Origin: Candidatus Methanogaster sp. UBA203
GTDB taxonomy: Archaea; Halobacteriota; Methanosarcinia; Methanosarcinales; Methanogasteraceae
Direction of reading: 5' to 3'
DNA: 14,155 bases
Assembly: GCA_002503595.1 (NCBI GenBank)
Contig: DASC01000210.1
Location: 1 to 14,155, forward strand
Positions within the stretch are counted from its first letter, which is position 1, and every line of letters begins with the position of its first letter. Positions 6,381-12,926 of the stretch are shown in pieces. The notes below the pieces were generated by a model. It worked only from the letters and a program-made list of their open reading frames with translations. It was not told the DNA's origin and ran no database searches. A program made the translations under genes and the position numbers.

Positions 6381-7862
6381 ATGCTGATCTTAATCATCCT
6401 CGACGGGTTCGGGCTTGCCGAGCCGACCGGCGGCAACGCGATCGCTCATGCGGATACGCCCAATCTCGATCGCCTGCGCAAAGAATACCCGACATGTATC
6501 CTGCAGGCGTCAGGCGAGGCGGTCGGGCTTCCTGATGGACAGATGGGGAACTCAGAGGTCGGACACCTGAACATCGGTGCCGGAAGGATCGTGTATCAGG
6601 ATCTGACCCGCATAAATAAGGCGATATCTGATGAAACATTCTTTGGAAATCCGGTTCTACGAAAGGCTATCGAACACGCAAAGACGCACGGTTCCTGCCT
6701 GCACCTGATCGGGCTTCTCTCGGACGGTGGCGTGCATAGTCACATCACACATCTCCTCGCTCTTCTGGAGATGGCATCGGCAGTGGGGGTGCGCACACAG
6801 GTACATGCGTTTCTCGATGGCAGGGATGTGCCGCCCAAAAGCGCTCTTAAATATATCAGCGCGGTCGATGGCATGGTCGGTGGATTCCGCGTGGGCACTG
6901 TGATGGGCAGATACTATGCGATGGACCGTGACAACCGCTGGGATCGAGTAGAGAAAGCGTATCGTGCCCTTGTTTCAGGCGAGGGTATACCCGCAAAGAG
7001 TGCATCCGATGCCGTGCAGAAGGCGTACGCACGAGGCGAGACCGATGAGTTCGTGCTGCCCGCGGTTGTGAATGACCACATTCCAATTGCTGATGATGAT
7101 TCGGTCATCTTCTTCAACTTCAGACCGGATCGCGCCCGCCAGATCACCCGTGCGTTCGTGGATGCTGATTTCAGCCATTTCAAGCGCCGCAAGTTAGGTA
7201 ACCTCTGTTTCGTGTGCATGACCGAGTATGACGCAACCATCGATGCTCCGGTTGCGTTTGCGCCGGAAGAGATCAAGAATACACTTGGCAAGGTCTTATC
7301 ACAGCATGGGCTTACGCAACTGCGGATCGCAGAGACTGAAAAGTATGCGCATATCACGTTCTTCTTCAACGGCGGCGTCGAGACTCCGAATCCGGGCGAG
7401 GATCGCTGCCTGATACCGTCTCCGAAGGTGGCAACGTATGACTTGTTGCCAGAGATGAGTGCTTATGAGGTCACCGATGCCGTGATCGAGAGGATCGGGT
7501 CGTACGATGTGATCATTCTTAACTATGCAAACTGCGACATGGTCGGGCATACCGGTATCTTCGATGCTGCCGTGCAAGCGGTGGAAACGGTCGATACCTG
7601 CGTTGGCAGGGTCATCGATGCAGTTCTGGAAAACGGCGGGTCTGCGATCATCACGGCAGATCACGGCAATGCCGAGAAGATGATTGCTGGGGATGGCACG
7701 CCGCATACCGCGCATACAACGAATCCTGTGCCGCTGATACTGGTCGCGGACCCTATGGTCGGTGTCAGGGACGGGAAACTTGCAGATATCGCGCCGACGA
7801 TGCTTGAGATGCTTGGCGTGCCGAAACCCGTTGAGATGGCCGGGGAGTCGGTTGTGGTGTAG
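6381..7862 (+). CDS. gpmI: 2,3-bisphosphoglycerate-independent phosphoglycerate mutase
   Basis: It interconverts 3- and 2-phosphoglycerate with two Mn ions and a phosphoserine intermediate. The 493-aa length is usual for the bacterial-type iPGM. Seen motifs: VLIILDGFG-like start LIILDGFGLAE (first metal Asp8), catalytic serine in GQMGNSEVGHLNIGAGRI (Ser58), LIGLLSDGGVHSH, HAFLDGRDVPP, FFNFRPDRARQ, NYANCDMVGHTG, ADHGNAEKM and HTAHTTNPVP. This is not the shorter archaeal ApgM type. An in-frame ATG at 6345 would add 12 residues overlapping the upstream gene; the start at 6381 fits the family and has GGAG about 14 bases before it. It closes the serB/coiled-coil/DUF373 cluster, which puts two 3-phosphoglycerate-linked enzymes in one transcription unit. 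Confidence 0.94.
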   Translation: MLILIILDGFGLAEPTGGNAIAHADTPNLDRLRKEYPTCILQASGEAVGLPDGQMGNSEVGHLNIGAGRIVYQDLTRINKAISDETFFGNPVLRKAIEHAKTHGSCLHLIGLLSDGGVHSHITHLLALLEMASAVGVRTQVHAFLDGRDVPPKSALKYISAVDGMVGGFRVGTVMGRYYAMDRDNRWDRVEKAYRALVSGEGIPAKSASDAVQKAYARGETDEFVLPAVVNDHIPIADDDSVIFFNFRPDRARQITRAFVDADFSHFKRRKLGNLCFVCMTEYDATIDAPVAFAPEEIKNTLGKVLSQHGLTQLRIAETEKYAHITFFFNGGVETPNPGEDRCLIPSPKVATYDLLPEMSAYEVTDAVIERIGSYDVIILNYANCDMVGHTGIFDAAVQAVETVDTCVGRVIDAVLENGGSAIITADHGNAEKMIAGDGTPHTAHTTNPVPLILVADPMVGVRDGKLADIAPTMLEMLGVPKPVEMAGESVVV

Positions 7863-7942
7863 AAGATTTATTCGATTGGGTATGCGAAAAAAGAAAGAAG
7901 GCGGGGTAATGGTTCACACGCCTCGGCTGCTGATAACTCTTT

Positions 7943-9157
7943 TTAGTGCCTGCATTCTTGCAGGATCATGAGAGCGTCGAGCGAGGTGACGCGATTGTCG
8001 CCGCTAACGTCTGCATCCGCATCCCATCCACCGCTGGCTGCGATTGCAAGCGCGATCGCGGCGTCTGCGGGGGTGATCTGGTTATCGCCGTTGAGGTCGC
8101 CTTTCTGCGACGTGCTGCCAGTCCACGGTTGCATGAGCGGGCAATTGTCCACGCTGCCACCGCCGCCCGGGATCGAGTATGAGTCATCACCGATGCCGTC
8201 TCCGTCGGGGTCGGTGCCGTTGTAATCAGAGTAGTAGTTGCCAGCAGAGCCGGAGTCCCATGTGTTGGTGCATTCGTCGTAGGCGTTGTAGTTTGTGTTG
8301 TTGATTAGGTTGTTGTGGTAGAGAGAGTTGTCGCTCGAGCCCCGTAGGCTGATGCCGCGGTTGTTATCTGACGCCATGTTGGCTGTAAGTATATTATTAT
8401 CTGAATACTGGAGACGGATGCCGCAGTCACACAATCTTATCTCGTTATCGGTCACGACGTTGTTATCGACATGATTCAATTTAATTCCTGCTATTGGCCA
8501 TAACCCCGTCGTTTCTTCAGCGAGATTGTCAGTATCAATCCCAAGCGCATGATCATTAAAAAGGACGTACTTGATCTGTACAAGATTCGACCCCATTTCT
8601 CTAAACACACCAACGACGTAGCACAGTATCACTGGAACATCTTCTTCACATCCCATGTCTGCGGTGAAGGTGCAAGCATCACCAACCGACATGACTTCGT
8701 TATCGTATTCCTTACCATCTTTGGTGAACAAGAACCACACCTTGCCACTGTCGACATCGATTTGCAAGGGGGTGAGCGCAAATCCGCCGCCAATATTCCA
8801 GACCTCGTCGGTTGCCAGTGTCTTCCACTTCCAATCACAATCATCAGCCCCTTCTATAGTAAACCCGCTGATTGCGCACCCATCTGCAGTTACCATGATG
8901 ATGTCTGCACTGCCATTGCCGTTGATGAATGTGGTACTCCTATTTACCCCAATCAGAGTCAGTGATCTGTATACTGCTAAATTCCCATCATACGCCCCCG
9001 CATGCACATAAATCGTATCTCCCGCCCCTGCGCCGTCGATCGCCGTCTGAATCGGAGTGCCCTCGCCCGGATACACATGCCACTCAGCACCCGCCGCCGC
9101 ACCCACGCATGCAAGCACCACCACGAGAGCCGCAGCCACCAGCATCAGGCGGGTCAT
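7943..9157 (-). CDS. Exported beta-helix (NosD-like) protein with inserted S-layer domain and C-terminal dockerin
   Basis: The 404-aa protein has a signal peptide (1-24, ending GAAAGA before EWHVYP). Residues 26-105 begin a right-handed beta-helix (TPIQTAIDGAGAGDTIYVHA). At about 108-205 this is interrupted by a sequence like the duplicated domain of Methanosarcina S-layer proteins: WNIGGGFALTPLQIDVDSGK, VWFLFTKDGKE, and FREMGSNLVQIKYVLF. The helix resumes at 222-290 with Asn-rich turns (DNNVVTDNEI, DNNILTANMA), followed by the NosD-type tail NYYSDYNGTDPDGDGIGDD. Residues 353-402 hold two calcium-binding dockerin repeats (DLNGDNQITPAD, DVSGDNRVTSLD). It is probably secreted and held in a cell-surface complex through a cohesin partner elsewhere. 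Start: the ATG at 9157 directly precedes the signal peptide and has a GGGGCGGT site; an ATG at 9175 would add six residues. It is convergent with gpmI. Confidence 0.88.
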   Translation of the reverse strand: MTRLMLVAAALVVVLACVGAAAGAEWHVYPGEGTPIQTAIDGAGAGDTIYVHAGAYDGNLAVYRSLTLIGVNRSTTFINGNGSADIIMVTADGCAISGFTIEGADDCDWKWKTLATDEVWNIGGGFALTPLQIDVDSGKVWFLFTKDGKEYDNEVMSVGDACTFTADMGCEEDVPVILCYVVGVFREMGSNLVQIKYVLFNDHALGIDTDNLAEETTGLWPIAGIKLNHVDNNVVTDNEIRLCDCGIRLQYSDNNILTANMASDNNRGISLRGSSDNSLYHNNLINNTNYNAYDECTNTWDSGSAGNYYSDYNGTDPDGDGIGDDSYSIPGGGGSVDNCPLMQPWTGSTSQKGDLNGDNQITPADAAIALAIAASGGWDADADVSGDNRVTSLDALMILQECRH

Positions 9158-9267
9158 GCTACCGCCCCTATGCAAGCGCCCGCGGCAGGCGCGGCATCAG
9201 CCAGCGCGCCAGCGATGAGCATTGTTCGCAGAATGGTATGGGATCTAACGAGAGTGTTCTTGATCAT
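9154..9267 (-). CDS. Small hydrophobic 37-aa ORF translationally coupled to the beta-helix gene
   Basis: The frame starts at an ATG at 9267-9265 with GGAG about 10 bases upstream. It encodes a basic N-terminus (MIKNTLVRSHTILRTML), then an Ala/Gly-rich hydrophobic tail (IAGALADAAPAAGACIGAVA). Its TGA overlaps the downstream start as ATGA. No family is recognised. It could be a leader peptide that couples translation, a small membrane peptide, or a decayed first version of the signal peptide of the next gene. Short length and lack of homologs known to me keep confidence low. Confidence 0.35.
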   Translation of the reverse strand: MIKNTLVRSHTILRTMLIAGALADAAPAAGACIGAVA

Positions 9268-9398
9268 AACAATTCATCTCCACGATGTTACTCACCATAA
9301 CAATTTGGGCGCATAGATCAACCTGTACGCGGGATCGAGAGTCTTATGTGGTGTCTATTCACGCTAAATCGAGAACTCGCATTACACAAACCCACGAA
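9268..9398. other. Upstream region of the beta-helix transcript
   Basis: No gene is seen. The ten bases CATAACAATT occur at 9265-9274 and again at 9294-9303. On the minus strand the second copy reads AATTGTTATG and lies about 30 bases before the ATG at 9267, the place expected for a TATA box. The first copy overlaps the start codon itself. Confidence 0.3.
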
Positions 9399-9481
9399 TG
9401 CGGGGGAAGGGATTCGAACCCGTGAACTCCTTCGAGAACAGATCTTGAGTCTGCCGCCTTTGACCGCTTGGCTACCCCCGC
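9399..9481 (-). tRNA. tRNA-Leu, anticodon CAA
   Basis: A class II tRNA of 83 bases without encoded CCA. The acceptor stem is GCGGGGG/CCCCCGC with discriminator A. The anticodon stem GCAGA/TCTGT closes the loop CTCAAGA, giving anticodon CAA, which reads UUG. A 14-base variable arm TCTCGAAGGAGTTC marks the leucine class. The T loop is TTCGAAT. The T stem ACGGG/CCCTT has one non-pairing position (C against U, second pair), which is unusual. No intron is seen. A TATA-like box lies about 45 bases before the mature 5' end. Confidence 0.93.
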
Positions 9482-9523
9482 ATAACTATCGCAAAGGCAA
9501 AGAATCTCTCCGCAGCAATATCA

Positions 9524-9529
9524 TTTAAA
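9524..9529 (-). promoter_or_regulatory. TATA box of the tRNA-Leu gene
   Basis: TTTAAA in the context ACCTTTAAATGATAT (minus strand) lies 43-48 bases before the mature tRNA end. This would give a primary transcript with a leader of roughly 15-20 bases, to be removed by RNase P. Confidence 0.4.
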
Positions 9530-9564
9530 GGTGTCGATCATGCAAACCGGATGCTGCCCACACC

Positions 9565-9573
9565 TTTATTATA
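9565..9573 (+). promoter_or_regulatory. TATA box of the marker-2 gene
   Basis: TTTATTATA in the context ACACCTTTATTATACCC is centred about 28 bases before the ATG at 9597. That spacing fits a leaderless archaeal mRNA and favours this start over the ATGs at 9531 and 9588. Confidence 0.5.
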
Positions 9574-9596
9574 CCCTACCGCAAGCCATGATCATA

Positions 9597-10562
9597 ATGA
9601 ACCTTGAGGCCATCGCGTCAGAGATCAGGAACTTCAAAGGCGTGACACGGAAAAAGTCGATCGCGGACATCGCAGAGATCCTTGGGACCGTGCGATCCGA
9701 GTACACGGACTGCATCGCGGATATCGGTGATGATGCTGCGATCATCGACATCGGCGGGGACGATGTGCTGCTCTTTGCAGCGGACGGGATATGGAGTGCG
9801 ATGCTCGGGGATCCATGGTGGGCAGGATACGGCGCGGTCCTTGTGAACGTAAACGACATCTCCGCGATGGGCGGGCGCCCGATAGGCATGGTCAACGTAC
9901 TCGCAACCGACAACAAAGAGACATTAGCCGAACTGGTCCGCGGGATCAGGGACGGGGTCGCCAAGTTCGGCGTCCCGATGGTTGGCGGGCATCTTCATCC
10001 GGACACGCCGTACACCTCAAGCTCGGTTGCCATCGTCGGCATCGCAAAGAGGGACGCGGTCATCAGGAGCGACACAGCAGAGGCAGGAGACGCAATCGTT
10101 CTCGCCTATGATCTCGATGGGCAGGTCGGGAAGAATTCGATCTATTCATGGGACAGCACAACGATGAAGACCGCTGCAAGCGTCCGCGAGAAGTTTATGG
10201 TCATGCAGACGCTCGGGGAGCGCGGTCTTGTGACCGCTGGAAAGGACATCAGCAACCCGGGAACGATCGGGACGCTTGGGATGCTTCTCGAAACCAGCCG
10301 AAAGGGTGCAAGTGTTGATATGACTGCGATACCCCGTCCCGACGGGATTGACTTTGTCCACTGGTTAAAGATATATCCTGCAACCGGCTATGTGGTGACA
10401 ACGCGGGATGCGGATGAGTGCATAAGGGTTTTTGAAGCCGCCGGGCTTGATGCGGCGGTTGTCGGGGTTATCGATGACGGATTGTGCCTCGATATCTATG
10501 AAGGGGAGGCGAGGGTCACGGTCTTTGATTTCGGGAAAGATGTGATCACCGGAATCGGGTGA
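9597..10562 (+). CDS. Methanogenesis marker 2 protein (AIR synthase / ThiL-like)
   Basis: The 321-aa protein belongs to the PurM/ThiL/SelD ATP-binding superfamily and to the subgroup found in methanogens and their relatives (methanogenesis marker 2); its substrate is not established. Seen: the family start MNLEAIASEIRNFKGVTRKK, the phosphate/metal loop DCIADIGDDAAIID (38-51), then DGIWSAMLGDPWWAGYGAVL and VNVNDISAMGGRPIGMVNVL (83-102), a glycine-rich GGHLHPDTPYTSSSVAIVG, and the C-terminal domain after about residue 170. The upstream ATGs at 9531 and 9588 would overlap the promoter and lack family similarity. It is monocistronic as far as visible. The 189 bases downstream hold the first displaced trpB leader copy and no gene. 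Confidence 0.88.
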   Translation: MNLEAIASEIRNFKGVTRKKSIADIAEILGTVRSEYTDCIADIGDDAAIIDIGGDDVLLFAADGIWSAMLGDPWWAGYGAVLVNVNDISAMGGRPIGMVNVLATDNKETLAELVRGIRDGVAKFGVPMVGGHLHPDTPYTSSSVAIVGIAKRDAVIRSDTAEAGDAIVLAYDLDGQVGKNSIYSWDSTTMKTAASVREKFMVMQTLGERGLVTAGKDISNPGTIGTLGMLLETSRKGASVDMTAIPRPDGIDFVHWLKIYPATGYVVTTRDADECIRVFEAAGLDAAVVGVIDDGLCLDIYEGEARVTVFDFGKDVITGIG

Positions 10563-10670
10563 GCGGTGGTTGATCTGGACGAGAACTGATATGTGAACGT
10601 GCTCGATGCACGCGTGATCCTGCAAGCGGTAGTCGGGAATCGATTCGGATAGCGGTGATGGGAGGGATTA

Positions 10671-10800
10671 CTTGAATTCAAGCGATAGCCAACAATCTTA
10701 AGCCGCCGCCAAACAAAGAACATCACAAAACACCGGGAGCACAAAAAAATCGTGACCCCAGAAACCACCACCAATTCCATACACGGCAGACAGTCCATCG
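10671..10800 (+). repeat. Displaced copy A of the trpB leader and first codons
   Basis: Bases 10671-10703 match 12852-12884 upstream of trpB at 31 of 33 positions, with 22 bases in a row identical (10682-10703 against 12863-12884). A C/A-rich spacer of similar composition follows in both copies (48 and 42 bases). Then comes GTGACCCCAGAAACCACCA here against ATGACCCCAAAAACCACCA at the trpB start. Similarity runs on through 10779-10800 (17 of 22 against trpB 12957-12978) and then fades. The repeat therefore covers 5'UTR, start codon and about 17 codons of trpB. Confidence 0.85.
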
Positions 10801-11231
10801 AAGGACAGGTCATCGAGAGACTGCAATCGAGAGACAAGGATGAGATATTGGATATTCCAACGCTTTTGATGAACGAACGCGTCGATTTCGAGAGATTGGT
10901 TGAGATGGCGATTGGTGATGGTGTATTATCTGAGATTCTTGCACTGGTCGACATCGCGAATTACATGGAGCGCAAAGATGAGTTTGAAGTGGTGCTAACA
11001 GAACATAGCAGCGCGAATACCGCGACCGCGGTACTCGAAGACGCAATCTTTCCGTACAGCGAGTTTAGAAGGTACATAAAAAGGAGTTTTCTCGAAGATA
11101 TCGAGAAGAGATGGAATGTCAGGATTGCATTCACGTTCGATGACTTTTACAAGATCTACCGGGATTGCCATCTACTACCATCCCACGGCGATGAACTCAA
11201 AAGATACTTTGGTGATCAGATTGAGATTTAG
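10752..11231 (+). CDS. Unknown 159-aa protein whose N-terminus derives from trpB
   Basis: No family is recognised. The first ~17 residues, MTPETTTNSIHGRQSI, are a decayed version of the TrpB start MTPKTTTKFGIYGGQFI in the same frame, so the gene uses the trpB leader and start. The rest is mixed alpha/beta and acidic, with LLMNERVDFERLVEMAIGDG (38-57), VLSEILALVDIANYMER, and a C-terminal FPYSEFRRYIKRSFLEDIEK, then FTFDDFYKIYRDC. The start is a GTG; an internal ATG at 10869 (MNERVDF) is the native alternative. It overlaps the following nucleotidyltransferase frame by up to 41 bases, so the two are probably one two-gene unit, like toxin-antitoxin pairs. Which is toxin and which is antitoxin cannot be said. 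Confidence 0.65.
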   Translation: MTPETTTNSIHGRQSIEGQVIERLQSRDKDEILDIPTLLMNERVDFERLVEMAIGDGVLSEILALVDIANYMERKDEFEVVLTEHSSANTATAVLEDAIFPYSEFRRYIKRSFLEDIEKRWNVRIAFTFDDFYKIYRDCHLLPSHGDELKRYFGDQIEI

Positions 11232-11787
11232 GAGCTGGCAGGAGATACGAGAAGTACTTGAGGGTGTGGAGAAGCACCTGCAGGACCGCCCGAGGATCAT
11301 TGTGATCGGCGGTACTGCACTGGTCTATCATGGGCTGAAACGATCCACAAAGGACCTCGATTTTGTTTTTCCGACGCAAGGCGAGTGTTTCTGGTTTGCG
11401 GATGCGCTCTCGAAGATGGGATATGAACCGAGAAGGGGGGCGAGAGTATGGCGGTTCATCGATTTTGAGCGGGATCTTTATGTTGACATCTCTTATGGGA
11501 AGGTAGGCGAAGTTTTGCTGACCCAATCGGTATTTTCAAGGCTTATTGAGGAGAAGATACAGAATATGAGTGTCTGGATTCCATCGCTTGAGGATCTGTT
11601 CATCTTGAAGGCGTGCCATTCCATGGATGATTATGGAACTGATGCCATAGGGGATGCAAAGAGGATTTATGAGAGGATTGATATGAAGATTGTGGAGGAT
11701 GAGCTTAGAAATCAGAGCGAAAGGGTAGGGGAGAAGGTTAATCGATGGTTGGAGGAGTTTGGTGAGGGGACACGATCAAAGACTTGA
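11191..11787 (+). CDS. Nucleotidyltransferase with GG-type motif (AbiEii/DUF6036-like)
   Basis: The 198-aa protein has a nucleotidyltransferase core IVIGGTALVYHGLKRSTKDL with the catalytic pair Asp55 and Asp57 (DLDFVF). The form GGTAL...R.T.DLD is that of AbiEii-like toxins and DUF6036 proteins, different from the GSx10DxD form of the MntA at 3005. Later parts include DLYVDISYGKVGEVLL, a strand that often carries the third acidic residue, and PSLEDLFILKACHSMDD, typical of the helical C-terminal half. The start could be the ATG at 11191 or the GTG at 11212; the frame is open further upstream to 11116 inside the previous gene. The overlap points to translational coupling. A toxin-antitoxin or phage-defence role is inferred from family resemblance and layout only. 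Confidence 0.75.
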   Translation: MNSKDTLVIRLRFRSWQEIREVLEGVEKHLQDRPRIIVIGGTALVYHGLKRSTKDLDFVFPTQGECFWFADALSKMGYEPRRGARVWRFIDFERDLYVDISYGKVGEVLLTQSVFSRLIEEKIQNMSVWIPSLEDLFILKACHSMDDYGTDAIGDAKRIYERIDMKIVEDELRNQSERVGEKVNRWLEEFGEGTRSKT

Positions 11788-11871
11788 TTATGCAGTTATG
11801 CGGGTGTTCTTGCGGAAATGTTAAAGATATGATCGATTCAAACGGTATTACAAAAGTCATCGATTCTCAAA

Positions 11872-11952
11872 ATGATCTCCAAAACCAAATTCGGAATATA
11901 CGGCGGGCAGTTCATCCATGAGCTTCTGAGGATGGTGCCCAATGCAAGTTGA
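11872..11952 (+). pseudogene. Displaced copy C: trpB 5' stub of 26 codons
   Basis: The frame encodes MISKTKFGIYGGQFIHELL and ends with RMVPNAS and TGA. Bases 11884-11917 match trpB 12945-12978 at 33 of 34 positions, in the same reading frame as TrpB KFGIYGGQFIPEIL. It stops before any catalytic residue, so it makes no enzyme. Unlike copy A, the upstream leader (GCGATAGCC...) is not found in front of it. It lies between the two accessory modules. Confidence 0.8.
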
Positions 11953-11984
11953 CCACAAACTTAAACCGCACATCGCGAAAAATA

Positions 11985-11996
11985 AAATATAAAAAC
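11985..11996 (+). promoter_or_regulatory. TATA box of the AbrB-like/TPR unit
   Basis: AAATATAAAAAC, preceded by a purine-rich BRE-like GCGAAAAAT, is a strong archaeal promoter. A start of transcription about 25 bases on would leave a leader of roughly 15-20 bases containing the ribosome site at 12020-12025. Confidence 0.5.
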
Positions 11997-12032
11997 GGCG
12001 GCAGTCTTCGATTGATATTGAGGTTAAACAAA

Positions 12033-12338
12033 ATGATAACAACCGCTAAAACACAGATGATTTCGGATGGGCGCATTGCAATTCCGGATGATTGGGTTAA
12101 TTCTCTTGGACTGGATGACGGAACTTCTGTCAGCCTGTCTTTGAGCGATAGCAAAATCATCATAGAAAAAACTCACCATCCGCTTGAAGATATGTGTTCG
12201 CTGCTGGATGATATCGAGTTCACAGATTCTGATTTCATACAAGCAAAGAAGTCGTTGTTCCCTTTCGGAAGTATGGGGGTTGGAAGTTCGACCGCAGAAT
12301 ATAGGTGTTACGAAGTTGTGAAAAGGTTTGAAGCATGA
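12033..12338 (+). CDS. AbrB/SpoVT-like DNA-binding protein (antitoxin or regulator)
   Basis: The 101-aa protein has a swapped-hairpin AbrB-type domain at residues 1-45: TAKTQMISDGRIAIPDDWVN, then SLGLDDGTSVSLSLSDSKII. The GRIAIPDDW phrase equals the usual G-R-I-x-I-P-x-x-x/R of the family. The C-terminal half (46-101) is acidic, with LEDMCSLLDDIEFTDSDFIQ. Such proteins act as antitoxins or global regulators that bind their own promoter. The start is supported by GAGGTT seven bases before the ATG; the frame is open upstream to 11949, but that part overlaps the promoter. The stop overlaps the next start (ATGA), so it is coupled with the TPR membrane protein. No PIN or MazF toxin follows, so a plain toxin-antitoxin reading is not supported. 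Confidence 0.7.
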   Translation: MITTAKTQMISDGRIAIPDDWVNSLGLDDGTSVSLSLSDSKIIIEKTHHPLEDMCSLLDDIEFTDSDFIQAKKSLFPFGSMGVGSSTAEYRCYEVVKRFEA

Positions 12339-12856
12339 ATGGGGAAGAAGCATTCGAACGCGGAGAGGAATTTTATGAGCGAGGGGAGTACTCAAAGGCG
12401 ATTGAGTGTTTTGAAAACGCACTCAATGATGAAAACTATGATACACCCGGCGATGCTTGGAATAACATGGGGATTGCCTACTGGAATCTTGAAAAGTATG
12501 AAAAAGCTATAGACCACTATAAAAAGGCGATATCTTCTGATCCAGCACATAGCAAAACATATCACAACCTTAGGGCATTAAAGAAGATATCTGAGATGAA
12601 GTACAAGATGCCAGCATTACTTCGGTATGGGCTCATGGTAGCCATTATTTTTGTGATTATCAGTGCATATTGGTTATTTGATGGTGATAAATTATCTGGT
12701 ACTGAATTTGGTGCACTTATCGTATTTTTTATGAGTTTATTAGTCGTAATGATTTTACTTCCAGAATCCAAGTACTTCAAGGTTGGTCCGTCTGGAATTG
12801 AATTTTCTATGGACACTATAAGGCAAGCCAATAAAATCCAAACCGACCGAGCTTGA
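12335..12856 (+). CDS. TPR-repeat protein with two membrane helices
   Basis: The 173-aa protein starts with two tetratricopeptide repeats: residues 3-34 (AFERGEEFYERGEYSKAIEC) and 41-72 (AWNNMGIAYWNLEKYEKAID), a fold for protein contacts. Residues about 94-116 and 124-144 are two hydrophobic helices joined by a short acidic loop (DGDKLSG). The C-terminal end, KYFKVGPSGIEFSMDTIRQA, is probably on the same side as the TPRs, i.e. cytoplasmic. No enzyme motif is present. The gene is coupled to the AbrB-like gene by an ATGA overlap, and the pair seems to be an accessory module of unknown role. Its TGA stop (12854-12856) lies inside the first bases of the trpB leader repeat, so the module ends exactly where the repeat begins. 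Confidence 0.75.
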   Translation: MNGEEAFERGEEFYERGEYSKAIECFENALNDENYDTPGDAWNNMGIAYWNLEKYEKAIDHYKKAISSDPAHSKTYHNLRALKKISEMKYKMPALLRYGLMVAIIFVIISAYWLFDGDKLSGTEFGALIVFFMSLLVVMILLPESKYFKVGPSGIEFSMDTIRQANKIQTDRA

Positions 12857-12926
12857 TTTCAGGCGATAGCCAACAATCTTAAGCGAAACCACCAAACAAA
12901 ACACAAGCACCCACAACACACAACAC
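12852..12926 (+). repeat. trpB leader (copy B, the functional one)
   Basis: This is the upstream region of the intact trpB and the counterpart of copy A at 10671-10751. The 22 identical bases are at 12863-12884. ATCTTAAG at 12877-12884 is a weak TATA-like box, but its distance to the ATG leaves a leader of about 15-20 bases, so it may be the trpB promoter. The remainder is a C/A-rich tract without a clear ribosome site. Confidence 0.6.

Noticed and set aside
7949..7964. Hairpin CCTGCA-TTCT-TGCAGG as a terminator between gpmI and the beta-helix gene
   Set aside because: It lies inside the last codons of the beta-helix gene (LQECR) and no T tract follows on either strand at the right side.
10672..10681. 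Palindrome TTGAATTCAA in trpB leader copy A as an operator
   Set aside because: The palindrome is not kept in the functional copy (TTGATTTCAG), so it is unlikely to be a conserved regulator site.
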